Part shown: positions 1 to 9,129 of the stretch, one piece after another
How the letters are laid out: the number at the start of each line of letters is the position of its first letter
How positions within the stretch are numbered: the stretch's first letter is position 1
Source of the DNA: Acidimicrobiaceae bacterium
Lineage (GTDB): Bacteria; Actinomycetota; Acidimicrobiia; Acidimicrobiales; RAAP-2
Direction of reading: 5' to 3'
Assembly: GCA_003138815.1 (NCBI GenBank)
Contig: PLHD01000052.1
Span: forward strand, 1-40,515
Length of the DNA: 40,515 nucleotides
The notes under the pieces: generated by a model
What the model was told of the DNA's origin: nothing
What the model saw: only the letters and a program-made list of their open reading frames with translations
Databases searched by the model: none
Translations under genes and position numbers: made by a program

Positions 1-395
1 CACCATTGAGGGTGGGAGATTCGATTTATGCCATATTGGGAACACGTAGACATCTCGGCAGAGTCGAGGTACCAGCACCTTGGCGATCCGGCCGCCGAGT
101 TCTTCACGGGCGCAGCCATACGGCGTCGCCCTCCAATCGCTAACGCGACCTGTCACGGCGTACTCGACAGCGAACACTATTCCGTCGGATGGCGCGTGCA
201 GGGCGAACTCTAACAAGAGTGTGGATACTCATACGGCTCACGATCTGCTCGGGTTCATCTACTTCGGGAATACATGTACGATAAATGCGAATCCGCAGCA
301 CGTCACAGAATCGCCACGTCGATTTCATCTGCCTGGATCGTTATCTCGTAAGCCGGCCTAGTGTAAAAGGCCCGCCGATTATCGATCTCGTGTTC
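1..395. other. left edge, no gene supported
   Basis: Short open frames exist on both strands, but none has a convincing ribosome binding site or a recognisable protein. I see no RNA gene, repeat or clear hairpin. This stretch lies downstream of the minus-strand stress protein gene and may be its 3' flank or decayed sequence. Confidence 0.4.
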
Positions 396-1285
396 TTAGC
401 TTGGCACGATCACCACGGGACAGTGGCTGTGGTGCGCGCACTTGCTGCTCACCGAACCCAGTGGGAGTTCGGTGAAACGGCCATGGCCTCGAGACCCGAC
501 TGCGAGCAAGCTGGTGCCAGTAGATTGCTCGCAGAGCGTTTCGCCCGGATCTCCCTCCAAGAGGTGCGGAACGATTTCGACAGTGGGCCCCTCACTGGCT
601 AATTCAGAGATCGTCGCTTCAAGGTTGAATTTCGTACGCTCAAGGCCTTCGGCGCGATCTCGTTGGAAGTGGGGAAATCTGAGTTCGAGGCTCATGTCGT
701 CGTCATGGGTTGCGCGCCAAACGCAAGCTGCATCGACCCCGACGTTACGGGCGGAAGCCTCTCCCAGCGCCCAACGGAGTGCTCGACGGGACCCATCGGA
801 TCCGTCGACTCCAACCAGAATCCGGTCAGTCGGGTTGGTACCTCGTTCTCGGCCGCTCTGTGTATGGTGGGGAACGATCACTACGGGACAGCGACTGCGG
901 TGTGCGCACTTGCTGCTGACCGATCCTAGGAGCAACTCGGCGAATGTCCCGTGGCCGCGTGATCCGATGACGAGGAGGTCGACGTCGCCAGAGTGCGCGC
1001 AAAGTACCTGCGCGGGATCGCCCTCGATGACGAGCGACTCGATCTCTACTGGAAATTTGTCGCGAGTAACGTCTGCCAAGGCTTGCGCCAGTTGATCCTT
1101 GGCGACGCCGGCAAGCCTCTCTTCATCGATGGCCAGGTAGAGTGACTCTTTGAAGTCGAAAGGCCGTTTGAAGACGGCGACTGCCTGGAGTCGCGCCGAG
1201 CGCGTGACGGCCTCATTTAGTGCCCAACGTAAGGCCAAGCGCGAGCCCTCGGGCCGTCGACACCCACACGAATGCAACCGGTCAC
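396..1285 (-). CDS. tandem universal stress protein, 5' end frameshifted
   Basis: Two UspA domains in tandem. Each would bind ATP in the cytoplasm and act in stress survival; the precise role is unknown. Domain 2 starts with ILVGVDGSDGSRRALRWAL and ends with VGSRGHGRFTELPLGSVS. Domain 1 ends with IGSRGHGTFAELLLGSVS. Those G-rich loops are the ATP-binding signature. The uninterrupted frame begins only at a TTG at 1277 and gives a nonsense N-terminus. In the next frame a GTG at 1285, 5 bases after GAAGGTGG, encodes VTGCIRVGVDGP, which is the missing first strand. The two frames join if one C is restored in the CCC run (plus-strand GGG at 1251-1253). I therefore annotate one gene with a single homopolymer deletion. 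About 295 aa when repaired, normal for actinobacterial tandem Usp proteins. Confidence 0.85.
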
Positions 1286-1483
1286 GTCACCACCTTCACT
1301 GCCGCAGTCTGTCATCAGAGGAAGAGGGTTGCAAGCGTCCACGTTGGTCAAAGAGCTGGATTAACGAGGTACTAAGAAGTTACTCGGGCGGGTCAGTCGT
1401 TCGGCATTTCCACGAAGGGCCGTGCCAGCATTGACCACGGTCGCTACGGAGCGCCTCGACATCATGACCCTCTGAGCTCGCTG

Positions 1484-1797
1484 ATGGAAGAGGATGAGTA
1501 CATATGTGAAAGGAGCGCAGTAGGCGACGAAGCAATCTCAAATCTCGGATCCTATGAGGAACTCGACCACATTGAGAGGATATTCCCTGGTGCCGGCGTC
1601 CTCGATGTTGAAGTTGGCGGAGGAAGAGGCGAATTCTCCTCAAGCTTCTGGTGGGTCACGTGGTTGGAGTGGACGACCGGCCTGAGGTGTCAGAGGCATG
1701 CACCGACGATGTAAGAATCATCGTGGTGTTTTACTGGTCAGACGTGGTCACGATTCACTTTACGCTGCCGCGGCCCGTTGAACCTGGCGATACATGA
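1484..1797 (+). pseudogene. SAM-methyltransferase fragment, frameshifted
   Basis: The first frame (ATG 1484) reads through HIERIFPGAGVLDVEVGGGRGEFSS, which resembles motif I of class I SAM-dependent methyltransferases. The frame then breaks near 1640. The next frame continues as KLLVGHVVGVDDRPEVSEAC, the expected second strand with its acidic ribose-binding residue. That frame ends at a TGA near 1797, far short of a whole enzyme of roughly 200 aa. The downstream catalytic region is absent. I read it as a truncated and frameshifted remnant. An alternative is a short unrelated ORF with chance similarity. Confidence 0.4.
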
Positions 1798-1870
1798 ACT
1801 TCGAGATGTTGCAGTAGGCATGGGAGAGCTGTTGGGTCGGGCTACCTCGTCAGTCGCGCCTACCGAGTGG

Positions 1871-2800
1871 TCAGGGGCGCTCCGGATGGCGGGGGCCGGT
1901 GGAGTCTTCGATCAGTCGCAGCAGGTGTTTCGCCGACGAGGAGAGCGGTCGTTCCTTCGACCACACGATTCGGATCGAGCGTGCGAGGGAGAAGCCCTCG
2001 GTCGCCACGACGACAAGGCGTCCGTCTTGGACATCGGTCTCAACGGCGAGGCGGCTCAGGACCCCTGCGCCGGCGCCCGATGCCACGGCAGCCTTAATGG
2101 CCGTTGTAGAACCGAGTTCCACCAGCGGTGTCACCGAGAGGTCAAGTGAAAGCATTGAAGTCTCGAGGACTTCGCGAGTTCCCGATCCGGCTTCGCGCAA
2201 AACGAGCGGCGTCGCCGAGAGCTCGGGCGCAGTGAGGGGCTTCCTGCGACGTGCCCACCGATCCGAAGGTGCGACCACCACCACTAGATCGTCGGACTGC
2301 ACCACTCGCGAAGCCAACTCGACGGGAGCATGTGGGCCTTCAACGAACCCCAATTCGGCGTCACCGCGCAGCATTACTTCAATGACGTGTTGCGAATTGC
2401 CCATCTGCAGCGACACGATGACGGTCGGGTCAGAAGCTCGAAGGCGATTGAGCCATCCCGGAACCAAGTACTCGGCCACGGTCATGCTGGCAACGACCCT
2501 CAGGTGGGTCTTTCCGTCCGACCTGAGGGCACGTGTTCCCAACAGGAGCTCCACCATTGGTTCGAGCACCCCCTCGCTCCACTGGACCACCGCGATTCCG
2601 GCCGGGGTGAGTTGGGCCCGGCCGTGAGATCGGTCCAGAAGTTGGAGGCCCAGGGCTCGTTCCAGCGAACGTAGGCGCATGCTTGCCGCCGGTTGGCTGA
2701 TGGAGTGTCGTAGCGCAGCCTGGCGTATGGAACCTGACTCGGCGACGCTGTGCAGAAGATCGAGCGAGCGAATGTCGGGGACCGGTTCGACGAGTGGCAT
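1871..2800 (-). CDS. LysR-family transcriptional regulator
   Basis: 309 aa, the usual LysR length. The N-terminal winged helix-turn-helix lies at residues 10-70 (GSIRQAALRHSISQPAASM, then LGLQLLDRSHGRAQLTPAG). The periplasmic-binding-protein-like effector domain covers about 95-300. It is transcribed divergently from the TDT transporter at 2921, the classic arrangement for a LysR protein that controls its neighbour. The ATG at 2800 has no clear Shine-Dalgarno, so the message may be leaderless. The effector is unknown. Given the sulfur genes in the window, a sulfur oxyanion or an organic acid is possible, but this is inference from context only. Confidence 0.93.
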   Translation of the reverse strand: MPLVEPVPDIRSLDLLHSVAESGSIRQAALRHSISQPAASMRLRSLERALGLQLLDRSHGRAQLTPAGIAVVQWSEGVLEPMVELLLGTRALRSDGKTHLRVVASMTVAEYLVPGWLNRLRASDPTVIVSLQMGNSQHVIEVMLRGDAELGFVEGPHAPVELASRVVQSDDLVVVVAPSDRWARRRKPLTAPELSATPLVLREAGSGTREVLETSMLSLDLSVTPLVELGSTTAIKAAVASGAGAGVLSRLAVETDVQDGRLVVVATEGFSLARSIRIVWSKERPLSSSAKHLLRLIEDSTGPRHPERP

Positions 2801-2811
2801 AAGGAAAGGTT

Positions 2812-2821
2812 ATACCGGTAT
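2812..2821. promoter_or_regulatory. palindrome in the LysR/TDT divergent promoter
   Basis: ATACCGGTAT is a perfect 10-bp palindrome within an almost symmetrical GTTATACCGGTATCAAC. It lies 12 bp upstream of the regulator start and about 100 bp upstream of the transporter start. LysR proteins usually bind interrupted palindromes in such divergent regions and repress themselves, so it is a plausible operator. It lacks the C/G tracts of the CsoR-type sites elsewhere in the window. Confidence 0.45.
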
Positions 2822-2920
2822 CAACAGATTCGGTCTTCTCCCGCCGGGTCAGTTGACTCAAGATAGAACTCATGGGAGATACGGCCAATCGGGCGGGGTC
2901 CATCTCAGCAGAGGAGAGCC

Positions 2921-4084
2921 ATGAGTAGAGAACACGTCGCAGCGGAGGTCCTCTCATCGCCAGAGCCGGGCCGGTCGACCTCGAGGTACTTGGGACCTAA
3001 CTGGTACGCCTCAGTAATGGGCACGGGCATTGTCGCCAATGCCGGCGCCATCCTTCCCTTCGACGTTTCCGGGCTGAAGGACTTCTGCCTGGTCGTGTGG
3101 CTGCTCGCGGCGGCACTACTCGTCGGACTGCTGATCGCCACGGCCATTCACTGGCTGCGTTCCCCGCAGACTGCTCGAAGTTACGGCCACGACGTCCAGA
3201 TGTCCCAGTTCTACGGCGCACCGCCCATGGCGTTCATGACGGTGGGCGCCGGCGCGCTCTTGGTCGCGCACTCGTTTCTCGGACTTCGTGTGGCCGTGGA
3301 CCTCGACTGGGTTCTGTGGACCCTGGGTACCATTACGGGGCTTATCACCGCGACACTTATTCCTTACCGTCTCTTCACCGAGATTGAAGTTCGCCCCGAC
3401 GCAGCATTCGGTGGCTGGCTCATGCCCATCGTGCCACCCATGGTCTCGGCGTCAACGGGCGCGCTCTTGATCCCGTACGTTGCATCGCAAAGTGGCCGGT
3501 CCACACTGCTCTACGGCTGCTACGCAATGTTTGGCATGAGTCTCATCGCCGCCCTCATCATTATCACGCTGATCTGGTCACGTCTCGCGCACTTCGGTTC
3601 ATCGAACAGCGGCCGGGTACCAACCCTCTGGATTGTTCTTGGCCCCCTGGGTCAGTCAATTACTGCCGCGGGGATACTGGGAGCGCAAGCACACTTAGCC
3701 GTCTCCTCACAACTCGCCGTCGGCATGAGCATCTTCGCGATTCTCTTTGGCGTTCCGGTATGGGGCTTCGCCATGCTTTGGGCGGTACTCGCCGCATCGC
3801 TCACCATACGAACCATGCGAAAGAAGATGCCCTTCTCGCTCACGTGGTGGAGCTTCACATTCCCCGTTGGCGTCACCGTGACCGGAACCATCCGACTTGC
3901 AGTGCAGACGGGACTGCCCGCCTTCCGCTGGGCGAGCGCCATTGGCTACGTGGCCCTGCTCGGCGCTTGGCTAGTCGTTGTCGTACGAACATCGCACGCT
4001 ACCGGCCGGGGGCTTCTCTTACGTCCACCAGCACCCGGTTCAACGACGCCCGCTGCGAGCAAAGTGAGTCGTAGCCAGTCGTAA
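2921..4084 (+). CDS. TDT-family transporter (TehA/SSU1/SLAC1 fold)
   Basis: 387-aa integral membrane protein with about ten hydrophobic segments. It opens with the family's typical GPNWYASVMGTGIVANAG near residue 25. TDT proteins include the tellurite-resistance protein TehA, malate transporters and the yeast sulfite exporter SSU1. Start ATG 2921 follows AGAGGAGAGCC, a strong ribosome binding site. It is divergent from a LysR gene that probably regulates it. The substrate cannot be read from sequence. Sulfite or another oxyanion would fit the sulfide-oxidation genes in the window, but dicarboxylates remain possible. Confidence 0.9.
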   Translation: MSREHVAAEVLSSPEPGRSTSRYLGPNWYASVMGTGIVANAGAILPFDVSGLKDFCLVVWLLAAALLVGLLIATAIHWLRSPQTARSYGHDVQMSQFYGAPPMAFMTVGAGALLVAHSFLGLRVAVDLDWVLWTLGTITGLITATLIPYRLFTEIEVRPDAAFGGWLMPIVPPMVSASTGALLIPYVASQSGRSTLLYGCYAMFGMSLIAALIIITLIWSRLAHFGSSNSGRVPTLWIVLGPLGQSITAAGILGAQAHLAVSSQLAVGMSIFAILFGVPVWGFAMLWAVLAASLTIRTMRKKMPFSLTWWSFTFPVGVTVTGTIRLAVQTGLPAFRWASAIGYVALLGAWLVVVVRTSHATGRGLLLRPPAPGSTTPAASKVSRSQS

Positions 4085-4123
4085 AGACACGGCGAGCGAC
4101 ACGATGACGCCAGTGGGGCGGGA

Positions 4124-5695
4124 TTAGTCGTCGATGGCCGGAGTGGACTGGGAATTCTGGGCTCCATCACGGAGGTAGAACTTAGGATTTGCTTCGAACT
4201 TGTCCGCACAGCCCGGGTTGCAGAAGAAGTAGTCGACGCCATCGTGAGTCCTCGTCGCCGCTGCAGTCGCCGGGTCGACGGTCATGCCGCACACCGGGTC
4301 GATCTGGCGTGACACGTCAGCGGGGTTGGCCACATCACCGTCGCTGGAGTAGTTGTCCATCGTCCCCTCGCCGTGGTCGTGAACACCGGCGCTGACGGCC
4401 CTCTTGGCGAACCGGGTCGGTTCAGACTCAAACTTGAACCGGCAGTGGTCGGAACAGAAGTAGACGCGGTGTCCTTGGTGCATCGTCGACGCGGGAGCAT
4501 TGGCTGTCTCGACTTGCATCCCACAAACGGGATCCAGGGCGTAGCCGCTCCCGCCACCGAGCCGCTCACGGTTGCGATAGGTCCAATAGAGAACGGCGAA
4601 AAGGCCGATGAACACGATGTTCAGGTACGTCGTGTAGTTCCACTCGAAGTGTGCGGGGGCGATCTGTGCCGGGCGCGTTGTCGGCACGATACCGGAAACG
4701 GTAAAGATCCCCTCCGTGACGAGTCCCGCCAACGCCATCACGCCCCAGAAGACCGCGAGCATCCTTAACGTCAATCCGGTTCCGTAGTAACGGCGATAGA
4801 TCAGCAGCAGGGGGAAGGTGATCAGGTCGGCGAAGATGAACGACACGACGCCGCCGAAGGAGATCCCGCCGTGCCAGAGCGCGGCCGCGAGCGGCACGTT
4901 GCCGATTGAGCACACGAAGCTGATAATCGCGATAAACGGGCCTACGACAACGTTTTCGATACTCGTCCCGAGTCCATGGCCGTGCAGGAAGACCACGTTC
5001 CACACGTGCACCGGCACCTCAACCGCGAGGAATCCCGCAATCGTGTAGCCGACGAGGAGCTCTCGTCGAAGCATGGTCAGGTCGGCCATGGTGTAGGTCG
5101 CCGCGTTGGCCCAGCCGCCCTTGGAGCGGAGTTTCTCCGACCAGGGTCGACCTTGGAGGACCTCCTCGGCGTCGACCTTGTCGTGCGACCGGTCACCGTC
5201 ATTCGAGATGGTGTCAAGGCGCTCTCGAGCCCGAACCACCAGGCGACCACGGAGCCACAGGCCGCCGAATGTGGTGAGCAACATGATCATGATCGCACCG
5301 CCGACGAATTCGCTCGCGGCGAACTGCCATCCCATGAGAACGATGAGAACGATGCCGAGTTCGAGCACCAGGTTGGTGGAGGCGAACATGAAGACCATGG
5401 CGGCCACGAAATCGGCACCCTTTACGAAGAGTGACTTCGCCATTGCCGACGCGGCGTAGGAACAGGACGAGGAAACCATGCCATAGCCCGAAGCTCGAGC
5501 GACCGCCTTCGGACCGTGATTACCGAGCTTGCGCTGCATGGAATCTCTGCTCACGAAGGCCTGGACTGCTCCTGAGAGGCTGAAGCCGAGAACCAGTGGC
5601 CACAAGGTCTCCCAGAACATGAAGAAGCCTTCTCGCAGACTTCGACCGATTGTGTCCACCCACGATGCGGTGGCGAACATCAAGGTCGTGCTCAC
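4124..5695 (-). CDS. UPF0718/COG0701 permease with two C-terminal YHS domains
   Basis: 523 aa. Residues about 1-370 hold hydrophobic helices of the COG0701 permease family (YraQ; includes the organoarsenical exporter ArsP), interrupted by a hydrophilic loop at about 155-205. The C-terminal 130 residues hold two YHS domains, each beginning DPVCGM (DPVCGMQV..., DPVCGMTV...) and each with a later paired Cys (YFCSDHC, FFCNPGC). YHS domains are linked to heavy-metal binding. The GTG start overlaps the csoR stop by 4 bp (GTGA), so the two are translationally coupled, and the operator at 5998 should control both. I infer a metal or thiol-metal exporter, with copper favoured by the regulator. The double YHS fusion is unusual. 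Confidence 0.85.
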   Translation of the reverse strand: MSTTLMFATASWVDTIGRSLREGFFMFWETLWPLVLGFSLSGAVQAFVSRDSMQRKLGNHGPKAVARASGYGMVSSSCSYAASAMAKSLFVKGADFVAAMVFMFASTNLVLELGIVLIVLMGWQFAASEFVGGAIMIMLLTTFGGLWLRGRLVVRARERLDTISNDGDRSHDKVDAEEVLQGRPWSEKLRSKGGWANAATYTMADLTMLRRELLVGYTIAGFLAVEVPVHVWNVVFLHGHGLGTSIENVVVGPFIAIISFVCSIGNVPLAAALWHGGISFGGVVSFIFADLITFPLLLIYRRYYGTGLTLRMLAVFWGVMALAGLVTEGIFTVSGIVPTTRPAQIAPAHFEWNYTTYLNIVFIGLFAVLYWTYRNRERLGGGSGYALDPVCGMQVETANAPASTMHQGHRVYFCSDHCRFKFESEPTRFAKRAVSAGVHDHGEGTMDNYSSDGDVANPADVSRQIDPVCGMTVDPATAAATRTHDGVDYFFCNPGCADKFEANPKFYLRDGAQNSQSTPAIDD

Positions 5696-5976
5696 GATCT
5701 CACGAGACGGGCAATGGCAGTTGACGCCTCCTGAAGCTTCAGGGCTGCCTCTTCACCACCTTCCTTCACGGCGTTGGAGACACAGTGACCTAAATGATCG
5801 TCGAGAAGCAGTAACGCGACGGCCTGCAGAGCCCGTGTCGAGGCCGAAATCTGCTCGAGGATGTCGATGCAGTAACGGTCGTCTTCGACCATGCGCTGCA
5901 GGCCACGAACCTGACCTTCGATTCGGCGCAGGCGTTTAAGAACTGTTTCTTTGTCATCGCTGTAGCCAGGGGGCAT
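5692..5976 (-). CDS. csoR: CsoR-type copper-sensing repressor
   Basis: 94-aa all-helical DUF156 protein. Metal ligands are Cys36, His61 and Cys65, the same numbers as in the Mycobacterium tuberculosis Cu(I) sensor CsoR, so copper sensing is likely. The conserved RIEGQVRGL segment is at residues 18-26. Start ATG 5976 follows GTAGGAG. A near-palindromic operator sits 22 bp upstream (5998-6014), consistent with autoregulation. It forms a two-gene operon with the YHS permease. It differs from the two other family members in the window, which lack the histidine. Confidence 0.93.
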   Translation of the reverse strand: MPPGYSDDKETVLKRLRRIEGQVRGLQRMVEDDRYCIDILEQISASTRALQAVALLLLDDHLGHCVSNAVKEGGEEAALKLQEASTAIARLVRS

Positions 5977-5997
5977 TGGACACTCCTACGTTTCTTT

Positions 5998-6014
5998 ATA
6001 CCCCCTGGGAGTAT
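5998..6014. promoter_or_regulatory. CsoR-type operator, 17-bp variant
   Basis: ATACCCCCTGGGAGTAT, upstream of csoR and the YHS permease. It has the C-tract/G-tract palindrome typical of CsoR-family operators. It is one base longer than the four ATACCC-N4-GGGTAT sites elsewhere in the window and has an A interrupting the right arm. This may separate copper-type CsoR from the CstR-like paralogues. TATAAA on the minus strand at its left edge could be the -10 box. Confidence 0.7.
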
Positions 6015-6159
6015 ATCTTCCGACCTGTACGGATTCGAATCGCCAGCCTTCGGATCCGCAGATGAAGGCGATGACCAGACCCACTTCAACCTGGCCTGGC
6101 GTGCAGGGACAGGTCAACTTCTCAATGGCGCAGGGACAAGCCCTTCGCGGTTGCCGCCC

Positions 6160-6917
6160 CTACGCCCCGAGGACGCGGTAGAGAACGAAGGCCAGCCCTG
6201 ATCCCACGAGGAACCATCCGAATGTCTTCCGTAATCCGCTACTGGCAACTCGCTGGGCGAGCCGGCCGCCTAAGAAACTGGTCGGAACAGCGCCGAGCGA
6301 GAATGCCCCAGCCACGGTCCAGTTGATGTGGCCGAGCGCAGCGCGGACTACAAGAATTGGAATGCTTAGTACGGCGATGGCTAGAAGGCTCGTTCCGGCT
6401 GCATCGCGCATGTCGAGGCCGAAAAGGCGCAAGTACATCGGGACCAGAAGGAAGCCTCCGCCGTTGGCGAGGAGCCCGAGAAGAGCCCAACGCCGGCCGA
6501 GCCAGTGACCAGGAGAATGCGGTTCTTGCGCCGCATCGTCCCCGAAGCCTGCAGCGTTTCGGCAATGGGCCTGAGGACACGAACGCCAACAATCGTGAGC
6601 ACGAACCCCGAGGCGATCAGCAGCTTCGAGCCGCCGATCGGCGGGGAGAGCAGCGCGCCGGCAATCGTTGCGGGCGTGGCGCCGAGCATGGTCCAACCGG
6701 CGGCGCGAGGTGGCGCCTCCCCCTTCTCGCAAGTAACTGATGGCAGCGACGAGAGCAGATGGAATCGTGGCGGAAAGTGGAGTTGCTACTGCCAATAATC
6801 CCGGAAGACCGAGTACCGCAAGTAGCGGCGTGGCGATCGAAGAGCCCCGACGCCGAACAGACCGATCAGCAAGCCAATCACTGCGCCGGCGACGACGAAG
6901 ACCGGCCAAGACGCCAT
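6160..6917 (-). pseudogene. TauE/SafE (TSUP) sulfite/sulfonate exporter, three frameshifts
   Basis: A TSUP permease of about 250 aa spread over two frames. From ATG 6917: ASWPVFVVAGAVIGLLIG, then GSSIATPLLAVLGLPG, then MLGATPATIAGALLSPPIGG, then LLANGGGFLLVPMYLRLFG to the end. Family members export sulfite or sulfoacetate or import related anions. Three one-base indels break it: a missing G in the run at 6845-6848, an extra G in the run at 6719-6723, and a missing G at 6475-6477. All three lie in C/G homopolymers, and the repaired protein looks fully conserved, so read errors are as likely as decay. The spacing to csoR suggests a separate unit. Confidence 0.75.
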
Positions 6918-7013
6918 TGAAGGGATGCTAACCAAACTCGAGCGGCATCATCAACGTCGGTCGAGATCCAAGTAACGGCGGCAGATCAGCAAGGGGGGCG
7001 TGACACCTGGCGC

Positions 7014-7934
7014 GTGCATATGATGATCAGCATGGGAGTGCTGGACGATCTTCACCTACCGTTGGCCACCTCGCTACTGCAGGCGACACCGCAACGCGAC
7101 CGGCGCAACGTTGGTCTCCTCGGGATCAGTACGCACGCGACATCGGTGGCGCCGAGCTCACCGCTCAGTACGCCAGCGGCGATTCGCACTGTATTGGCGC
7201 GCTACTCGACCTGGTCCTGCAGTGACCAGGTCGATCTTGGTGACACGTTGAGCATCGTCGACTACGGCGATGTCGAGGACCCTGATGGCGAGGATGGTTC
7301 ACAGCGCATTATGAGAGCCGTGGCTCACTTCGACCGCGACCTCGCACTTCGGATCATCCTCGGTGGTGACAACGCTGTGACGTGGCATGCTCTGCGGGCC
7401 ATCGGTGGTGGGGAGTTGTCGAGTTACGGCCTGGTAACGCTCGATGCGCACTACGATCTGCGCGACGGCCAGACCAACTGTTCGCAGGTTCGCCAACTCC
7501 TCGAGGCCGGGGTGGATGGAAATCGCATCGTGCAGGTAGGTCTGGCTGACTTCTCAAACTCGGAGTACTACGCCCGTCGTGCGCATGAAGCCGGCATCAC
7601 GGTGATCACTCGTGATGCACTACGCCGCCAGCCAATCGAGGACGCGGCGGCGCGCGCCATGGAGATCGCCGGGGACGGGGGGCGTCGGGTCTACGTGGCT
7701 ATTGATATGAACGCCGCTGACCTCTCGGTGGCGCCGGGGTGTCACGCGGCCGCGCCCGGTGGTCTCAGCGCCGACGAGATGCGACGTTTTGTTAGCGCCA
7801 TCACGTCTGATCCCAGAGTGGGCGCCATTGACATTACCGAGATTGACGTGGATCGTGACAGCCACGATCAGCGCACGGTCCGCCTGGCGGCGTTACTGGT
7901 ACTTGAAGCGCTCGCGGGACTGCAGAGGAGATAG
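7014..7934 (+). CDS. ureohydrolase family (formimidoylglutamase/agmatinase-like), altered metal ligands
   Basis: Arginase/agmatinase fold, 306 aa from GTG 7014. Later ATGs at 7020, 7023 and 7032 are equally possible starts; AAGGGGGG at 6991 is far upstream. The motif DAHYD (residues 144-148) is intact. GGDN replaces GGDH (Asn120 in place of the Mn-ligand His), and the third motif reads DMNAAD (Asn233 where arginase has Asp). The ending GLSADEMRRF...ITEIDVDRDSHDQRTVRLAA resembles actinobacterial formimidoylglutamase-like proteins. It would cleave an amidine or guanidine C-N bond to give urea, formamide or ammonia. The substituted ligands make either a mononuclear site or a changed reaction possible. 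No histidine-degradation genes adjoin it. Confidence 0.85.
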   Translation: MHMMISMGVLDDLHLPLATSLLQATPQRDRRNVGLLGISTHATSVAPSSPLSTPAAIRTVLARYSTWSCSDQVDLGDTLSIVDYGDVEDPDGEDGSQRIMRAVAHFDRDLALRIILGGDNAVTWHALRAIGGGELSSYGLVTLDAHYDLRDGQTNCSQVRQLLEAGVDGNRIVQVGLADFSNSEYYARRAHEAGITVITRDALRRQPIEDAAARAMEIAGDGGRRVYVAIDMNAADLSVAPGCHAAAPGGLSADEMRRFVSAITSDPRVGAIDITEIDVDRDSHDQRTVRLAALLVLEALAGLQRR

Positions 7935-8452
7935 TCATGACAGTTGGTGCTGGCCCCCGATCCTCAGAAGCGAGACAGGCCCACGGGCATTGCTCGGACT
8001 CTCATAAGTTCTTTGTCGAACGCTTGGATCGGTCCGTGCACCTACGAAGGTGAATCGCTGCCCTCGGCAATGGCGCGGCCAATCGCTTTGCGCACAGGTA
8101 AGTGATGACAGCAGCAGTCAGGGTCGCCGCACACGTCGATGCGAAGCCCCGATCGACAACGCACTCGCATCCAGCGCAGCCCATTTGCATGACGCAAGTC
8201 TACGAGGGGCTTCGCTGATTGGGATGTGACTGAGATCGCGAAGCGTCGCCACGAACGCTTCCACCGGGCCTGTTGCAGTGCCAGGGGTACGCACGCTTAC
8301 CCCGCGCCACCGATTATTGGAAGTTAGGTAGAGCGAGTAGAGGCGGACAGATCGGGCACGACTCGGATGCGAAGTTTGAGAACAACAACGATCAAATTGA
8401 CCGCAAGACATGACTCGACGTGTCCCTTCGGCGGTGAAGTAGGTGTTGACTT
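7935..8452. other. intergenic, no clear gene
   Basis: Nothing convincing on either strand. One minus-strand frame (about 8304 to 8054) ends with a Cys/His-rich stretch (CGDPDCCCHHLPVRKAIGRA) that could be the tail of a decayed or small metal-binding protein, but I find no good start or binding site for it. Confidence 0.3.
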
Positions 8453-9129
8453 ATGAGCACCAACGACGTTGTCTCGCCCAAGGCAAACCGTTACGCCGAC
8501 CCGTATGGGGATGACCTCTACACCGAGCCTTTCGGCGACGTCGACACGCTTGGCAATCTCGGACCACTGGGACCGATGGCCGGAGTATGGGAAGGATTGA
8601 AGGGGTTCGATCAGCACCCTCAAGTCGAGGGCTAGAAAGTAACGTGTTCGTCGAGCGCTACGAGTTGCAGCCGATCGACCGTCAAACCAACGGTCCGCAG
8701 CTCTTCTACGGACTCCGCTATCACACGCACATCGTCAAGCCGGGCGAGATTGAAACGTTCCACGATCAGGTTGGCTACTGGCTTTGGGAGCCGGCTGCCA
8801 ACTCGGTCACCTTCTCATTGACCATCCCTCGCGGGCAGGTACTGCTCGCTTCGGGACACGCTGGACCCATCGACACCGAGTTCGAGGTGCGAGCCGTCAT
8901 CGGTTCCTCGGTCTATGGGATTCTTTCTAACTCATTCTTGGACCGGGCGTTCAAAACGGTTAGCTTTCGAATGAACGTGTCAATGAATAGGGACGGGACA
9001 TGGTCCTATGAGGAGGAAACCAAACTCATAATTCCTGGCTCCGACCAGCCTTCTCTTCACTTGGATCGCAATACACTCTCTCGGATTGGCCCACCGATGC
9101 CGAATCCGATGGCTCTACCAACGACCTGA
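8453..9129 (+). CDS. nitrobindin-like FABP-fold protein, one frameshift
   Basis: Beta-barrel protein of the DUF1794/nitrobindin group, a fold that in characterised members binds ferric heme and reacts with NO or peroxynitrite. Frame 1 from ATG 8453 carries LGPLGPMAGVWEGLKGFD. It stops at a TAG inside GAGGGCTAG. Frame 2 continues as LESNVFVERYELQPIDRQ, then FYGLRYHTHI and TFHDQVGYWLWEP. Restoring one G in the GGG run at 8629-8631 fuses them into about 225 aa, the normal size. The HDQVGYWLW block is the strongest family signature. The same type of homopolymer loss occurs in other genes here. Confidence 0.82.

Noticed and set aside
6021-6100. tRNA-like sequence on the minus strand (GATTCGAATC preceded by an anticodon-like hairpin)
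   Set aside because: The T-stem does not pair and the apparent anticodon loop has 12 bases. At most a relic.
8037-8304. Minus-strand frame ending in a Cys/His-rich segment
   Set aside because: No usable start or ribosome binding site and no recognised family. Kept only as a note in the intergenic entry.
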